This document shows, piece by piece, positions 8,406-16,828 of a stretch of 64,000 nt of DNA (the stretch's first letter is position 1; the number at the start of each line of letters is the position of its first letter). The stretch covers positions 539,597-603,596 of the forward strand of contig NZ_JACHGV010000005.1 in the NCBI RefSeq assembly GCF_014202475.1, given 5' to 3'. The notes below the pieces were generated by a model. That model did no database searches, had not been told where the DNA came from, and saw only the letters and a program-made list of their open reading frames with translations. Source of the stretch: Streptomyces paradoxus. Its GTDB lineage: Bacteria; Actinomycetota; Actinomycetes; Streptomycetales; Streptomycetaceae. Made by a program: the position numbers and the translations under genes.

Positions 8406-8607
8406 TATCGGGCGCCTTTCCCTGTTTCGGGCATTGCCTGGCGTTTCAGGCATACCAGCTTGATTATGTGCATACCTGTCCGGTCCTGTGCGGGCCTGTC
8501 GGGTTCCCGGCCTGTGCGGACGCCCATGGTGCGTCCGAACGGGTGACCGTCCCGCCGTGGATCCGGCCCGCACTGTCTCTTCCTTCCTCGACGCCCCGGG
8601 CGTACCT

Positions 8608-8634
8608 TGACGGCCCTATCTGATGCGCCGTCAG
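8608..8634 (+). promoter_or_regulatory. inverted repeat upstream of the LPQTG protein gene
   Basis: TGACGGC at 8608-8614 pairs with GCCGTCA at 8627-8633, and a nested imperfect repeat CTGATG/CGTCAG spans 8620-8634. TTGACG at 8607-8612 could be a -35 element. The element sits 23 bp before the start codon, so it may be an operator or a leader hairpin. Confidence 0.4.
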
Positions 8635-8656
8635 GAACAGGAAGGGGAGCGGCACC

Positions 8657-9352
8657 GTGTCGTACCGGAAACGAACCGCCGTGCTCGCGTCCGCCGCGGC
8701 CCTGGCCGGCTCGGCGGTGTGGATGGCCGCCCCCGTCGCCCGGGCCGAGGTCGTCGACGTCAACTACCAGTGCAAGACGCCGATCGGCGACAAGAGCGCC
8801 GTCTCGCCCATCGACATCAAGGGCGTCAGGAGCGGCGGCGGCTACCGCATCACCATGTCCTGGCAGAAGGGCGTCTCCTCCAGCCCGGTCGAACTGGGCA
8901 AGGGCGCGATGACGCCGAGTGCCACCATCGCCCTGGGTGGCGCCGACAGCGGCACCCTGTCGGTGACCGGCCCCGCCAACGACGCCGCGATCCCGGCCAA
9001 CACGCCCATCAAGATCAGTGACCTGAGCGGCACGTACACGCCGAAGAAGAGCGGCGAGGTCACCTTCACGGCAGGGGTGCTCACCATCAAGGCGCTCGGC
9101 ACGACGACCACGTGCACTCCGACGAACGACCCGGGTCCCTCCCTCACCCTCGACGTCACGGCCGGCGGCGGCACCACCGGCTCCGCCCAGGGCGGCGGCT
9201 CCGGTCCGGACACCGGTGCCGGACTTCCGCAGACCGGACCCGAGGACTCGGCCGTCGCCCTCGGCACCCTCGGCGGCACGGTCCTGCTCGCCGGAGCGGC
9301 AGGTGCCCTGTGGCTGACCCGGCGTCACCAGGGAGCCCGGGCGGGCCGTTGA
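8657..9352 (+). CDS. cell-wall-anchored surface protein with LPQTG sorting signal
   Basis: A 231-residue exported protein. Residues 1-30 are a signal peptide (Arg/Lys-rich start, hydrophobic core, VARA-E cleavage). The body is beta-rich with Thr/Gly/Ser low-complexity sequence at about 167-188, then LPQTG at about 190-194, a hydrophobic helix (VALGTLGGTVLLAGAAGALWL) and the basic tail TRRHQGARAGR, the complete sortase sorting signal. Start is GTG 8657 with AAGGGGAG 7 bp upstream. No sortase gene is in the window, so it would use one encoded elsewhere. The body is not recognised; two cysteines (about residues 37 and 151) may pair. Confidence 0.8.
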   Translation: MSYRKRTAVLASAAALAGSAVWMAAPVARAEVVDVNYQCKTPIGDKSAVSPIDIKGVRSGGGYRITMSWQKGVSSSPVELGKGAMTPSATIALGGADSGTLSVTGPANDAAIPANTPIKISDLSGTYTPKKSGEVTFTAGVLTIKALGTTTTCTPTNDPGPSLTLDVTAGGGTTGSAQGGGSGPDTGAGLPQTGPEDSAVALGTLGGTVLLAGAAGALWLTRRHQGARAGR

Positions 9353-9410
9353 CCGCCGCGCACCCCTCCTGGCAGGTGAACCGCTGAGCGCACAACCGCT
9401 GGAGCCGCCG

Positions 9411-10400
9411 ATGCCGCCCGCCGTCCGTCCTGTGTTCGGGTCACTGCCGGTTCTGCTCGCGCTGCTGCTGGTCCTGGCGGGCGCGGGGCCCGCGGGGGCG
9501 GTCGAGCGGCCCGTGGTCGAGCTGTCCGCGTCCCAGGCCGGGACGGGCGGTTCGGTGACCGTCAGCGGCAGCGGCTGGCGGCCCCGTGCCCTGCTGACGC
9601 TGCTCGTGTGCGGGCAGGCCGAGCCGAAGCGGGGGGTGACCGGCGGCACCAACTCCTGTGCCAATGCCGACGGCCGGGCCGTCACCACCGACGCACAGGG
9701 GCGCTTCCGCCGTGAACTGCCCGTCGTGGAGCCGCCGGTGCCGTGCCCCTGCGTGGTGCACGTGGCGACCGTGACGGGAGCGGGGGCCGAGGACGACGCG
9801 GCCCTCCAGGTCGCCGGGCACGCCGTCGAGCCGCTGCCCGCGGACGCGGCCGGTGGGCGGCTGTCCCTGCTCGCCGACACCAGGCTGCGGGGCTCCGGCG
9901 GTCTGCTCACCTGGTTCGGCTCCCCGCCCTCCCGGACGCTCGTGGTCACCGTCGGCAACGTCGGCACGTCCCCTGTGCGCGACCCGGTCTTCCAGGTCGG
10001 CACCTCGCACGGCGTGTTCGCCCCCGAGTGGCAGGACCAGCGGTGGCGGGGCACGATCCGGCCCGGCGGCAAGGCCCGTATCGAACTGCCCGTGGAGCTC
10101 GCGGCCGGGGCGCACGGCGACTACACCGTGTCGCTGAAGTACGGCGGCAAAGTGCTCGCCGAACACCCCTGGGGCGTGGGCCGCCCGTGGGGCGTGACCT
10201 TGTTCTGGGCCCTCGTCCTGCTGGTCGTCCCGGCGGCGCTGCTGCGTGCCGCGCTGGCCGTGGTCGACCGGGTGCACCCGCCCCGCCCCGGCCACGCGGC
10301 CCGGCCGGCCCGCCGTACGCGGCTGCCCGCCGTCCGCAGGTCGTCGGCCCCGCCCTGGTTCACCCCGGAAGCCGACCGGTCCGAGGCGCGAAGGCCGTGA
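9411..10400 (+). CDS. secreted, membrane-anchored protein of unknown function
   Basis: A 329-residue protein with an N-terminal signal peptide (LPVLLALLLVLAGAGPAGA, about residues 12-30), an Ig-like beta segment beginning VVELSASQAGTGGSVTVSG, several cysteines (CGQ, NSCAN, PCPCVV), a second beta-rich region and one C-terminal transmembrane helix (GVTLFWALVLLVVPAALLRA, about 262-281). The tail is Arg/Pro-rich and cytoplasmic. GGAG is 6 bp before the ATG. It follows the LPQTG protein by 58 bp on the same strand, so the two may act together at the cell surface. The N-terminal half resembles bacterial Ig-like or neocarzinostatin-like extracellular modules in style, not certainly in family. Confidence 0.7.
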   Translation: MPPAVRPVFGSLPVLLALLLVLAGAGPAGAVERPVVELSASQAGTGGSVTVSGSGWRPRALLTLLVCGQAEPKRGVTGGTNSCANADGRAVTTDAQGRFRRELPVVEPPVPCPCVVHVATVTGAGAEDDAALQVAGHAVEPLPADAAGGRLSLLADTRLRGSGGLLTWFGSPPSRTLVVTVGNVGTSPVRDPVFQVGTSHGVFAPEWQDQRWRGTIRPGGKARIELPVELAAGAHGDYTVSLKYGGKVLAEHPWGVGRPWGVTLFWALVLLVVPAALLRAALAVVDRVHPPRPGHAARPARRTRLPAVRRSSAPPWFTPEADRSEARRP

Positions 10401-10413
10401 CCGCGCAGGCCAC

Positions 10414-10455
10414 GACGAAGGGCCGCCGCACCGGGGGGTGCGGCGGCCCTTCGTC
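10414..10455. terminator. strong bidirectional hairpin terminator
   Basis: Perfect 19-bp stem (10414-10432 with 10437-10455, beginning GACGAAGGGCC) and a GGGG loop between convergent stops at 10400 and 10474. Confidence 0.9.
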
Positions 10456-10473
10456 AGGATCCGGTGACCGGCG

Positions 10474-11979
10474 TCAGCGGACGTCGCCCATCATGGCCTT
10501 GACCTTCTTGCGGTACATGTACACCGCGAAGCCGGCGACCACGGCCAGCGCCGCCTCCAGCGCCACGAAGCCCGTCCGGTCGAGGTTGATCCCGCCGACG
10601 GCCGGGTTGGACAGCAGCGCGGTGACGGAGTCGCCCGCGGTGACCGCGAGGAACCAGACGCCCATCATCTGCGAGGCGTACTTCGCCGGTGCCATCTTCG
10701 TCGTCACGGACAGGCCCACCGGCGACAGGGTCAGCTCACCGACGGTCTGCACGAAGTAGATCGCCACCAGCCACATCGCGGCCGCCTTGTGACCGCCCTC
10801 CGCGATCGACAGCGGGGCGAGGAACAGGAAGAAGGACGCACCCACCAGCACCAGGCCGGAGGCGAACTTCACGATGGTGCTCGGCTCCTTGCCGCGCCGG
10901 TTCAGCCACAGCCACAGCCAGGCGAAGACGGGCGCCAGCGCCATGATCAGGACCGGGTTGACCGACTGGTACCAGGAGACCGGGAACTCCCAGCCGAAGA
11001 CGGTGTTGTCGGCCTTCTTCTCGGCGAACAGCGACAGGGTCGAGCCGCCCTGGTCGTAGATCATCCAGAACACGGCGGCGGCGACGAAGAACCAGATGTA
11101 GGCCGACACCTTCGAGCGCTCGCCGGAGTCCAGGTCCTTGTCGCGCAGGATGCGGGTGATGACCAGGATCGGCACGATCAGGCCGAGCAGCGTCAGAGGG
11201 ATGAGCGCCCAGTTCAGGGTGAAGTGGCCGGTGCCGCCCACCAGGCCGTAGAAGACCACGGCGACGGCCAGCCAGATCAGGCCCTTGCGCAGGGTGGACG
11301 CCTTCTCGGCGGGCGACAGCGGGGTCGGGACCTCGCTGCTCTTCGCGTCCAGGTGGCGGCTGCCGAGCAGGAACTGCACGAGGCCCAGCGCCATGCCGAG
11401 TGCGGCCAGCGCGAAGCCCAGGTGCCAGTCGACGCTCTCGCCGACGGTGCCGATGACCAGCGGCGCGATGAAGGCGCCGAGGTTGATGCCGATGTAGAAG
11501 ACCGTGAAGCCACCGTCGCGGCGCGGGTCCTCCGGGCCGTCGTAGAGGTGGCCGACCATCGTGGAGATGTTGGCCTTCAGCAGACCGGAACCGATGGCGA
11601 CCAGGCCCAGGCCGACGTAGAAGCTCGCGGCGGCGGGCAGCGCCAGGCACAGGTGGCCGAGCATGATGACCAGGCCCGCGACGGCGACCGTCTTGCGGGG
11701 GCCGAGCACCCGGTCGGCGAACCAGCCGCCGGGCAGGGTGAGCAGGTACACCAGCGACAGGTACACGGCGTAGATCGCCGTCGCTGTGCCCGCGCTCAGG
11801 TGCAGGCCACCCGGGGCCACCAGGTACAGCGGGAGCAGGGCCCTCATGCCGTAGTAGGAGAAGCGCTCCCACATCTCGGTCATGAACAGAGTGGCCAGTC
11901 CGCGGGGGTGGCCGAAGAAGGTCTTCTCGGAACCGGGGGTGCCCGGTCGGGCCGAGTCCTTCGTCAGGCTGGACGCCAT
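10474..11979 (-). CDS. POT/PTR-family proton-dependent oligopeptide transporter
   Basis: Major facilitator of 501 residues for di- and tripeptide uptake with protons. The POT signature EMWERFSYYGMRALL is near residues 32-46 and FYIGINLGAF near 160, with about twelve to fourteen hydrophobic helices along the length. The N terminus (MASSLTKDSARPG) is hydrophilic. ATG 11979 is preferred to the longer frame from 12048 because AAGGAA lies just upstream. It sits alone, convergent with the secreted-protein pair and divergent from a two-component system across a 516-bp gap. Confidence 0.92.
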   Translation of the reverse strand: MASSLTKDSARPGTPGSEKTFFGHPRGLATLFMTEMWERFSYYGMRALLPLYLVAPGGLHLSAGTATAIYAVYLSLVYLLTLPGGWFADRVLGPRKTVAVAGLVIMLGHLCLALPAAASFYVGLGLVAIGSGLLKANISTMVGHLYDGPEDPRRDGGFTVFYIGINLGAFIAPLVIGTVGESVDWHLGFALAALGMALGLVQFLLGSRHLDAKSSEVPTPLSPAEKASTLRKGLIWLAVAVVFYGLVGGTGHFTLNWALIPLTLLGLIVPILVITRILRDKDLDSGERSKVSAYIWFFVAAAVFWMIYDQGGSTLSLFAEKKADNTVFGWEFPVSWYQSVNPVLIMALAPVFAWLWLWLNRRGKEPSTIVKFASGLVLVGASFFLFLAPLSIAEGGHKAAAMWLVAIYFVQTVGELTLSPVGLSVTTKMAPAKYASQMMGVWFLAVTAGDSVTALLSNPAVGGINLDRTGFVALEAALAVVAGFAVYMYRKKVKAMMGDVR

Positions 11980-12396
11980 GGTCGTTCCTTGCTGCTCGGG
12001 ACGCGCCCCGCGGCAGCGGTGGTGCGCCCGGTGGGGGGCTGCCGGCACCGGTGCGTACGGCCGTCCGCCCGACGCCTGCGGGGGGTCCGCTCCGGGTCAC
12101 GGAGCGGTGGGCGGTCGCCACCGGGATCCACGCCTCTACGCGCGTCGCCGCACATCGAGGCCCGGCCACAGGTCGTTTCTCTCGGGGGCCGGCGGGAACC
12201 GGCCCGCACACAAAAGAGACCTCCAGGGCACATGGCCTCCGAAGGTCGCCGTGGTGCTACAGGCGTCGATTCACCATACGGCAGGACACCGCCGCATATG
12301 GAAGGACTTGAGACACGGATCACAGGTGGAGGGGGAACTGCACACCACGTTTCCATGGTCTTTACCAGGATCGCACCCCAGAGGCAGAGGTTCGTG

Positions 12397-12441
12397 TGCC
12401 TACCCCGGCAACGTAAGAAGCGGGTATGCCTACGGTAAGAA
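12397..12441 (+). repeat. imperfect direct repeats upstream of the response regulator gene
   Basis: TGCCTAC is repeated 30 bp apart and a TAAGAA-ending word (ACGTAAGAA, ACGGTAAGAA) about 21 bp apart. Two-turn spacing of direct repeats is the arrangement bound by OmpR-family dimers, so this may be an autoregulatory site of the adjacent regulator. Confidence 0.4.
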
Positions 12442-12483
12442 TCAAGGCTTCCGGTCACACCCCAGCTCAGGGCGTCGCAGGTC

Positions 12484-12489
12484 TACCAT
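12484..12489 (+). promoter_or_regulatory. -10 element of a leaderless transcript
   Basis: TACCAT at 12484-12489 is 6 bp before the ATG at 12496, and no good Shine-Dalgarno is present. This spacing predicts transcription starting at the A of the start codon. Confidence 0.5.
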
Positions 12490-12495
12490 CACCTC

Positions 12496-13173
12496 ATGAC
12501 CCGTGTACTGCTCGCCGAGGACGATGCGTCCATCTCGGAGCCGCTGGCCCGCGCTCTGCGCCGGGAGGGCTACGAGGTCGAGGTCCGCGAGGACGGACCC
12601 ACCGCTCTCGACGCCGGACTGCAGGGGGGCATCGACCTGGTCGTGCTCGACCTCGGCCTGCCCGGCATGGACGGTCTGGAGGTGGCCCGCCGCCTGCGGG
12701 GCGAAGGCCACGCCATCCCGATCCTCATCCTCACCGCGCGGGCCGACGAGGTGGACACCGTCGTCGGTCTCGACGCGGGCGCCGACGACTACGTCACCAA
12801 GCCGTTCCGGCTCGCCGAGCTGCTCGCCCGCGTGCGGGCCCTGCTCCGGCGCGGCGCCAGCGAACCGCAGCAGCCGCCCGCCACCCACGGCGTGCGCATC
12901 GACGTCGAGTCCCACCGCGCCTGGATGGGCGAGGAGGAGCTCCAGCTCACCGCGAAGGAGTTCGACCTGCTGCGGGTGCTGGTGCGCGACGCGGGCCGGG
13001 TCGTCACTCGCGACCAGCTGATGCGCGAGGTCTGGGACACGACCTGGTGGTCGTCGACCAAGACCCTCGACATGCACATCTCCTGGCTGCGCAAGAAGCT
13101 CGGCGACGACGCGGCCAACCCGCGCTACATCGCCACCGTGCGCGGTGTGGGTTTCCGCTTCGAGAAGAGCTGA
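12496..13173 (+). CDS. OmpR/PhoB-family response regulator
   Basis: A 225-residue DNA-binding response regulator. Receiver domain residues 1-115 contain the acidic pocket (LLAEDD), phospho-acceptor Asp52 in VVLDLGLPGMDG, the conserved Thr in LILTARADE and Lys in YVTKPF. The winged-helix domain covers about 130-225 and ends TVRGVGFRFEKS. It is followed 36 bp later by its histidine kinase. The signal is unknown. In S. coelicolor I believe this is the SCO3063/SCO3062 pair. Confidence 0.93.
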   Translation: MTRVLLAEDDASISEPLARALRREGYEVEVREDGPTALDAGLQGGIDLVVLDLGLPGMDGLEVARRLRGEGHAIPILILTARADEVDTVVGLDAGADDYVTKPFRLAELLARVRALLRRGASEPQQPPATHGVRIDVESHRAWMGEEELQLTAKEFDLLRVLVRDAGRVVTRDQLMREVWDTTWWSSTKTLDMHISWLRKKLGDDAANPRYIATVRGVGFRFEKS

Positions 13174-13209
13174 GCCGTGAGGCAGGCACGGGCGATCGGG
13201 TAACAGGAC

Positions 13210-14481
13210 ATGCGCCGCCGACTGATCCAGTCCACGCTCGCCGTGGTGCTGGTCGTGATCGCCGTCTTCGGCGTCTCGCTCGTCATCGTCGAGACCCGGA
13301 CGATCAGCAACAGCGCCCAGGAGCGGGTGGAGTCCGAGGCGGTGCGGCTGGCCAGCATCGTCGACAGCCGGCTCTTCGGGGCGCAGCAGGTCGACGCGGA
13401 GGTGCTGCGCGACCAGGTCACCCAGGACCACTACTACGCGGTGATCCGCCTCCCCGGCGAGGCGCCGATCGAGGTCGGCACGAAGCCCGCCGGGGACGTC
13501 ATCAGCGCGACCGCCCCCGGTGAGGAGGGCGAGACGGTCACCGTCCAGGAGCCGCGCTCCTCGGTGACCCGGGAGGTCGGCCGGACGCTGCTGATCATCG
13601 CGCTGGTCGCGCTGCTGGCTGTGATCGCCGCGGTGCTGCTGGCGGTCCGCCAGGCGAACCGGCTGGCGTCGCCGCTGACCGACCTCGCGGAGACCGCAGA
13701 GCGGCTCGGCTCGGGTGATCCGCGCCCCCGGCACAAGCGGTACGGGGTGCCCGAGCTGGACCGGGTGGCCGACGTGCTGGACGGCTCCGCCGAGCGCATC
13801 GCCCGCATGCTGACCGCCGAACGCCGGCTGGCCGCGGACGCCTCCCACCAGCTGCGCACCCCGCTCACGGCGCTGTCGATGCGGCTGGAGGAGATCACCC
13901 TCACCGACGACCCGGACACCGTGAAGGAGGAGGCGACGATCGCGCTGACGCAGGTCGAGCGGCTGACGGACGTCGTGGAGCGGCTGCTGACGAACTCCCG
14001 CGACCCGCGCACCGGCTCCGCGGTCTCCTTCGATCTCGACGAGGTCATCCAGCAGCAGCTCGCCGAGTGGCGCCCGGCGTACCGCAGCGCGGGTCGGGCG
14101 ATCGTCAGCTCCGGCAAGCGGCATCTGCGCGCGGTGGGCACGCCCGGCGCGGTCGCGCAGGTTCTGGCCGCGCTGATCGAGAACTCCCTCATGCACGGCG
14201 GCGGCACGGTCGCCCTGCGCACCCGCGTCACCGGCAACCAGGCGGTCATCGAGGTCACGGACGAGGGCCCCGGCGTCCCCGCCGACCTCGGCGCCCGCAT
14301 CTTCGAACGGACGATCAGCGGCCGCAACTCCACCGGCATCGGCCTGGCGGTGGCCCGTGACCTGGCGGAGGCCGACGGCGGCCGCCTGGAGATGCTCCAG
14401 ACCAAGCCCCCGGTCTTCGGCCTGTTCCTGTCCCGCACGGCACTGCCCAAGCCCCAGGACGAGGAGCCGATGGTCCGCTAG
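13210..14481 (+). CDS. membrane sensor histidine kinase
   Basis: A 423-residue partner of the preceding regulator. TM1 is about residues 8-27, an extracellular sensor of about 95 residues follows, and TM2 is about 125-146. A HAMP-like linker leads to the dimerisation helix DASHQLRTPLTALSMRL with phospho-acceptor His213. The ATPase domain has N box ENSLMHG, G1 DEGPGVP and G2 STGIGLAVA. The small sensor has no recognised domain. AGGA is only 1 bp before the ATG, so initiation may depend on coupling to the upstream gene. The stop is 4 bp from the convergent GtrA stop. Confidence 0.93.
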   Translation: MRRRLIQSTLAVVLVVIAVFGVSLVIVETRTISNSAQERVESEAVRLASIVDSRLFGAQQVDAEVLRDQVTQDHYYAVIRLPGEAPIEVGTKPAGDVISATAPGEEGETVTVQEPRSSVTREVGRTLLIIALVALLAVIAAVLLAVRQANRLASPLTDLAETAERLGSGDPRPRHKRYGVPELDRVADVLDGSAERIARMLTAERRLAADASHQLRTPLTALSMRLEEITLTDDPDTVKEEATIALTQVERLTDVVERLLTNSRDPRTGSAVSFDLDEVIQQQLAEWRPAYRSAGRAIVSSGKRHLRAVGTPGAVAQVLAALIENSLMHGGGTVALRTRVTGNQAVIEVTDEGPGVPADLGARIFERTISGRNSTGIGLAVARDLAEADGGRLEMLQTKPPVFGLFLSRTALPKPQDEEPMVR

Positions 14482-14485
14482 GGGG

Positions 14486-15001
14486 CTACGGGACCTGCTG
14501 CTTCGTCTTCCGGGGGCCGGCCGCGTCGTTCTGCGGGACCCGGGCAGCCGGGCCCGTCGCCGCCGGTGTCTCCCGGGCGGGGAGCGCGCGAAAGACCCAC
14601 GAGCGGTAGGACCAGAAGCGGAACAGGGTCGCGACGCCGATGCCGAGGAACTTGAAGACGTTGTTCTGGAGCGGGGTGTTCCAGCCGAAGCCGTACGTGG
14701 CCGCGTACAGGACGCCGTTCTCGATGACCAGGCCGATCGCGCTGAACAGCAGGAACAGGGTCATCTCACGGGTACGGCGGCTCTTGTCGCGGTCGCGGTA
14801 CGTGAAGTAACGGAAGCCCACGTAGTTGAAGACGATCGCGACGACGGTCGCGATGACACTGGCGCGCACCACCTGGAGGTCGGTGGTGTGCCGCACCAGG
14901 TTGAAGACGACGAGGTTGACCAGCACCCCGGCACCGCCCACCGCGCCGAATTTGGCGACTTCGTGAACGAGCCGCCGGAGCCGAGAGGCACCATGTCCCA
15001 T
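14486..15001 (-). CDS. GtrA-family membrane protein
   Basis: A 171-residue protein with four predicted transmembrane helices between residues 14 and 140 and the GtrA features FGAVGGAGVLVNLVVFN and FRFWSYRSWVF. GtrA proteins are thought to help flip polyprenyl-phosphate-linked sugars across the membrane for wall glycopolymers. The C-terminal 35 residues are hydrophilic and Ala/Pro-rich. It is divergent from purK by 163 bp, an arrangement I also recall for Rv3277 beside purK in M. tuberculosis. No clear Shine-Dalgarno precedes ATG 15001. Confidence 0.85.
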   Translation of the reverse strand: MGHGASRLRRLVHEVAKFGAVGGAGVLVNLVVFNLVRHTTDLQVVRASVIATVVAIVFNYVGFRYFTYRDRDKSRRTREMTLFLLFSAIGLVIENGVLYAATYGFGWNTPLQNNVFKFLGIGVATLFRFWSYRSWVFRALPARETPAATGPAARVPQNDAAGPRKTKQQVP

Positions 15002-15152
15002 GGCCGTGCAGGCCCCCGTCCGTGTGTCGGCGTCAACCCAGCCATGCTAACCACCCTCCCGCGCGATCTTCCTGTGGATGCCGGGGCACGGCCGGAGATG
15101 GTCCGGGCGGCCCCGGGGAGGGACGGGAAACCGGCCACTCCGGCTCGGCCAT

Positions 15153-15158
15153 TACCCT
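15153..15158 (+). promoter_or_regulatory. -10 element of a leaderless purK transcript
   Basis: TACCCT at 15153-15158 is followed by GGGGGA and then the GTG start at 15165. The purine-rich hexamer directly abuts the GTG, too close to act as a ribosome binding site, so a leaderless mRNA is likely. Confidence 0.5.
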
Positions 15159-15164
15159 GGGGGA

Positions 15165-16304
15165 GTGACGTTCCCGGTAGTCGGCATGGTCGGCGGTGGC
15201 CAGCTCGCTCGTATGACACACGAGGCGGGCATCCCGCTGGGCATCAGGTTCAAGCTCCTCAGTGACACCCCGCAGGACTCCGCTGCGCAGGTCGTGAGCG
15301 ATGTCGTCATCGGCGACTATCGCGACCTCGACACGCTGCGCGAGTTCGCCCGTGGGTGCGATGTGATCACCTTCGATCACGAACACGTGCCCACCGAGCA
15401 CCTCAGGGCTCTGGAGGCGGACGGCATCCCCGTGCGCCCCGGCCCCGACGCGCTCGTGCACGCCCAGGACAAGGGGGTGATGCGCGCGAAGCTCGACGCG
15501 ATCGGCGTTCCCTGCCCCCGGCACCGGATCGTCTCCGATCCGCAGGACGTGGCCGCGTTCGCGGCCGAGGGCGACGGATTCCCGGTCGTCCTCAAGACCG
15601 TCCGCGGTGGCTACGACGGCAAGGGCGTGTGGGTCGTCGACTCCGTCGAGGAGGCAGCCGACCCGTTCAAGGCCGGAGTCCCGGTGCTCGCCGAGGAGAA
15701 GGTCGACTTCCTCCGCGAGCTCGCCGCCAACGTCGTCCGCTCCCCGCACGGCCAGGCCGTCGCCTACCCGGTGGTCGAGTCCCGCCAGGTCAACGGGGTC
15801 TGCGACACGGTCATCGCCCCGGCCCCCGGCCTCGACGAGGGCCTCGCGGTCCGGGCCTCGGAGATGGCCCTGAACATCGCCAAGGAGCTCGACGTCGTCG
15901 GGCACCTCGCCGTCGAGCTGTTCCAGACCCGCGACGGCCGGATCCTCGTCAACGAGCTCGCGATGCGCCCGCACAACTCCGGCCACTGGTCGATGGACGG
16001 CGCCGTCACCAGCCAGTTCGCCAACCACGTCCGCGCGGTCCTCGACCTGCCCCTCGGCGACCCGCGCCCGCGCGCCGGGTGGACGGTCATGGTCAACGTC
16101 CTCGGCGGCGACTACCCCGACATGTACTCCGCGTACCTGCACTGCATGGCCCGCGACCCCCAGCTCAAGATCCACATGTACGGCAAGGACGTGAAGCCCG
16201 GCCGCAAGGTCGGTCACGTCAACACCTACGGCGACGACCTGGACGACGTGCTGGAGCGCGCCCGTCACGCAGCCGGCTACCTGAGAGGCACCATCACCGA
16301 ATGA
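15165..16304 (+). CDS. purK: N5-carboxyaminoimidazole ribonucleotide synthase
   Basis: ATP-grasp enzyme of 379 residues that carboxylates aminoimidazole ribonucleotide with bicarbonate and ATP in purine synthesis. The N terminus PVVGMVGGGQLARM is diagnostic. KTVRGGYDGKGVW near residue 145 and EKVDFLRELA near 180 are ATP-grasp blocks, and VNELAMRPHNSGHWS near 262 is the metal-binding C-terminal motif. GTG 15165 is chosen because it gives the family N terminus exactly and matches a leaderless promoter. It overlaps purE by 4 bp (ATGA). Confidence 0.96.
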   Translation: MTFPVVGMVGGGQLARMTHEAGIPLGIRFKLLSDTPQDSAAQVVSDVVIGDYRDLDTLREFARGCDVITFDHEHVPTEHLRALEADGIPVRPGPDALVHAQDKGVMRAKLDAIGVPCPRHRIVSDPQDVAAFAAEGDGFPVVLKTVRGGYDGKGVWVVDSVEEAADPFKAGVPVLAEEKVDFLRELAANVVRSPHGQAVAYPVVESRQVNGVCDTVIAPAPGLDEGLAVRASEMALNIAKELDVVGHLAVELFQTRDGRILVNELAMRPHNSGHWSMDGAVTSQFANHVRAVLDLPLGDPRPRAGWTVMVNVLGGDYPDMYSAYLHCMARDPQLKIHMYGKDVKPGRKVGHVNTYGDDLDDVLERARHAAGYLRGTITE

Positions 16305-16828
16305 GCCCTGTTGTTGGCATCGTCATGGGGTCGGACTCCGACTGGCCCGTCATGGAGGCCGCCGCCAAGGCCCTCGACGAGTTCGAGATCGCCTACGAGG
16401 TCGACGTCGTCTCCGCGCACCGCATGCCGCGCGAGATGGTCGCCTACGGCGAGCAGGCCGACGCCCGCGGGCTCAAGGTGATCATCGCCGGGGCGGGCGG
16501 CGCCGCCCACCTGCCCGGCATGCTCGCCTCCGTGACCCCGCTGCCGGTCATCGGCGTGCCCGTGCCGCTGAAGTACCTCGACGGCATGGACAGCCTCCTG
16601 TCCATCGTGCAGATGCCGGCCGGTGTCCCCGTCGCCACGGTCTCCGTCGCCGGGGCCCGCAACGCCGGTCTGCTCGCGGCCCGCATCCTCGCCGCGCACG
16701 ACGAGGAACTGCGCGGCCGCATGCGCGAGTTCCAGCAGGAGCTCAACGACCAGGCCACCGAGAAGGGCAAGCGCCTGCGCTCCAAGGTCGAGGGCGCGGG
16801 CGGGTTCGGCTTCGGCGCCGGGAAGTGA
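16301..16828 (+). CDS. purE: N5-carboxyaminoimidazole ribonucleotide mutase
   Basis: A 175-residue class I PurE, which moves the carboxylate of N5-CAIR to give CAIR. Conserved GSDSDWPVM (about 10-18), VVSAHRMP (about 37-44) with the catalytic histidine, and IIAGAGGAAHLPGM (about 60-74) are intact. Its start overlaps purK and its stop overlaps the following dipeptidase gene (GTGA), so the three genes are translationally coupled. The C-terminal tail after residue 150 is Lys/Gly-rich. Confidence 0.96.
   Translation: MSPVVGIVMGSDSDWPVMEAAAKALDEFEIAYEVDVVSAHRMPREMVAYGEQADARGLKVIIAGAGGAAHLPGMLASVTPLPVIGVPVPLKYLDGMDSLLSIVQMPAGVPVATVSVAGARNAGLLAARILAAHDEELRGRMREFQQELNDQATEKGKRLRSKVEGAGGFGFGAGK

Larger units (their letters stand above)
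11980..12495. other. 516-bp intergenic region between divergent transporter and response regulator genes
   Basis: No convincing gene. The right end holds the leaderless promoter of the response regulator and a direct repeat (TGCCTAC at 12397-12403 and 12427-12433; ACGTAAGAA at 12411-12419 and ACGGTAAGAA at 12432-12441). The left part should contain the transporter promoter, which I could not place with confidence. Confidence 0.6.

Noticed and set aside
8657..10400. A sortase gene with the LPQTG protein
   Set aside because: Neither adjacent frame has a sortase TLxTC motif; the second protein is not an enzyme of that class.
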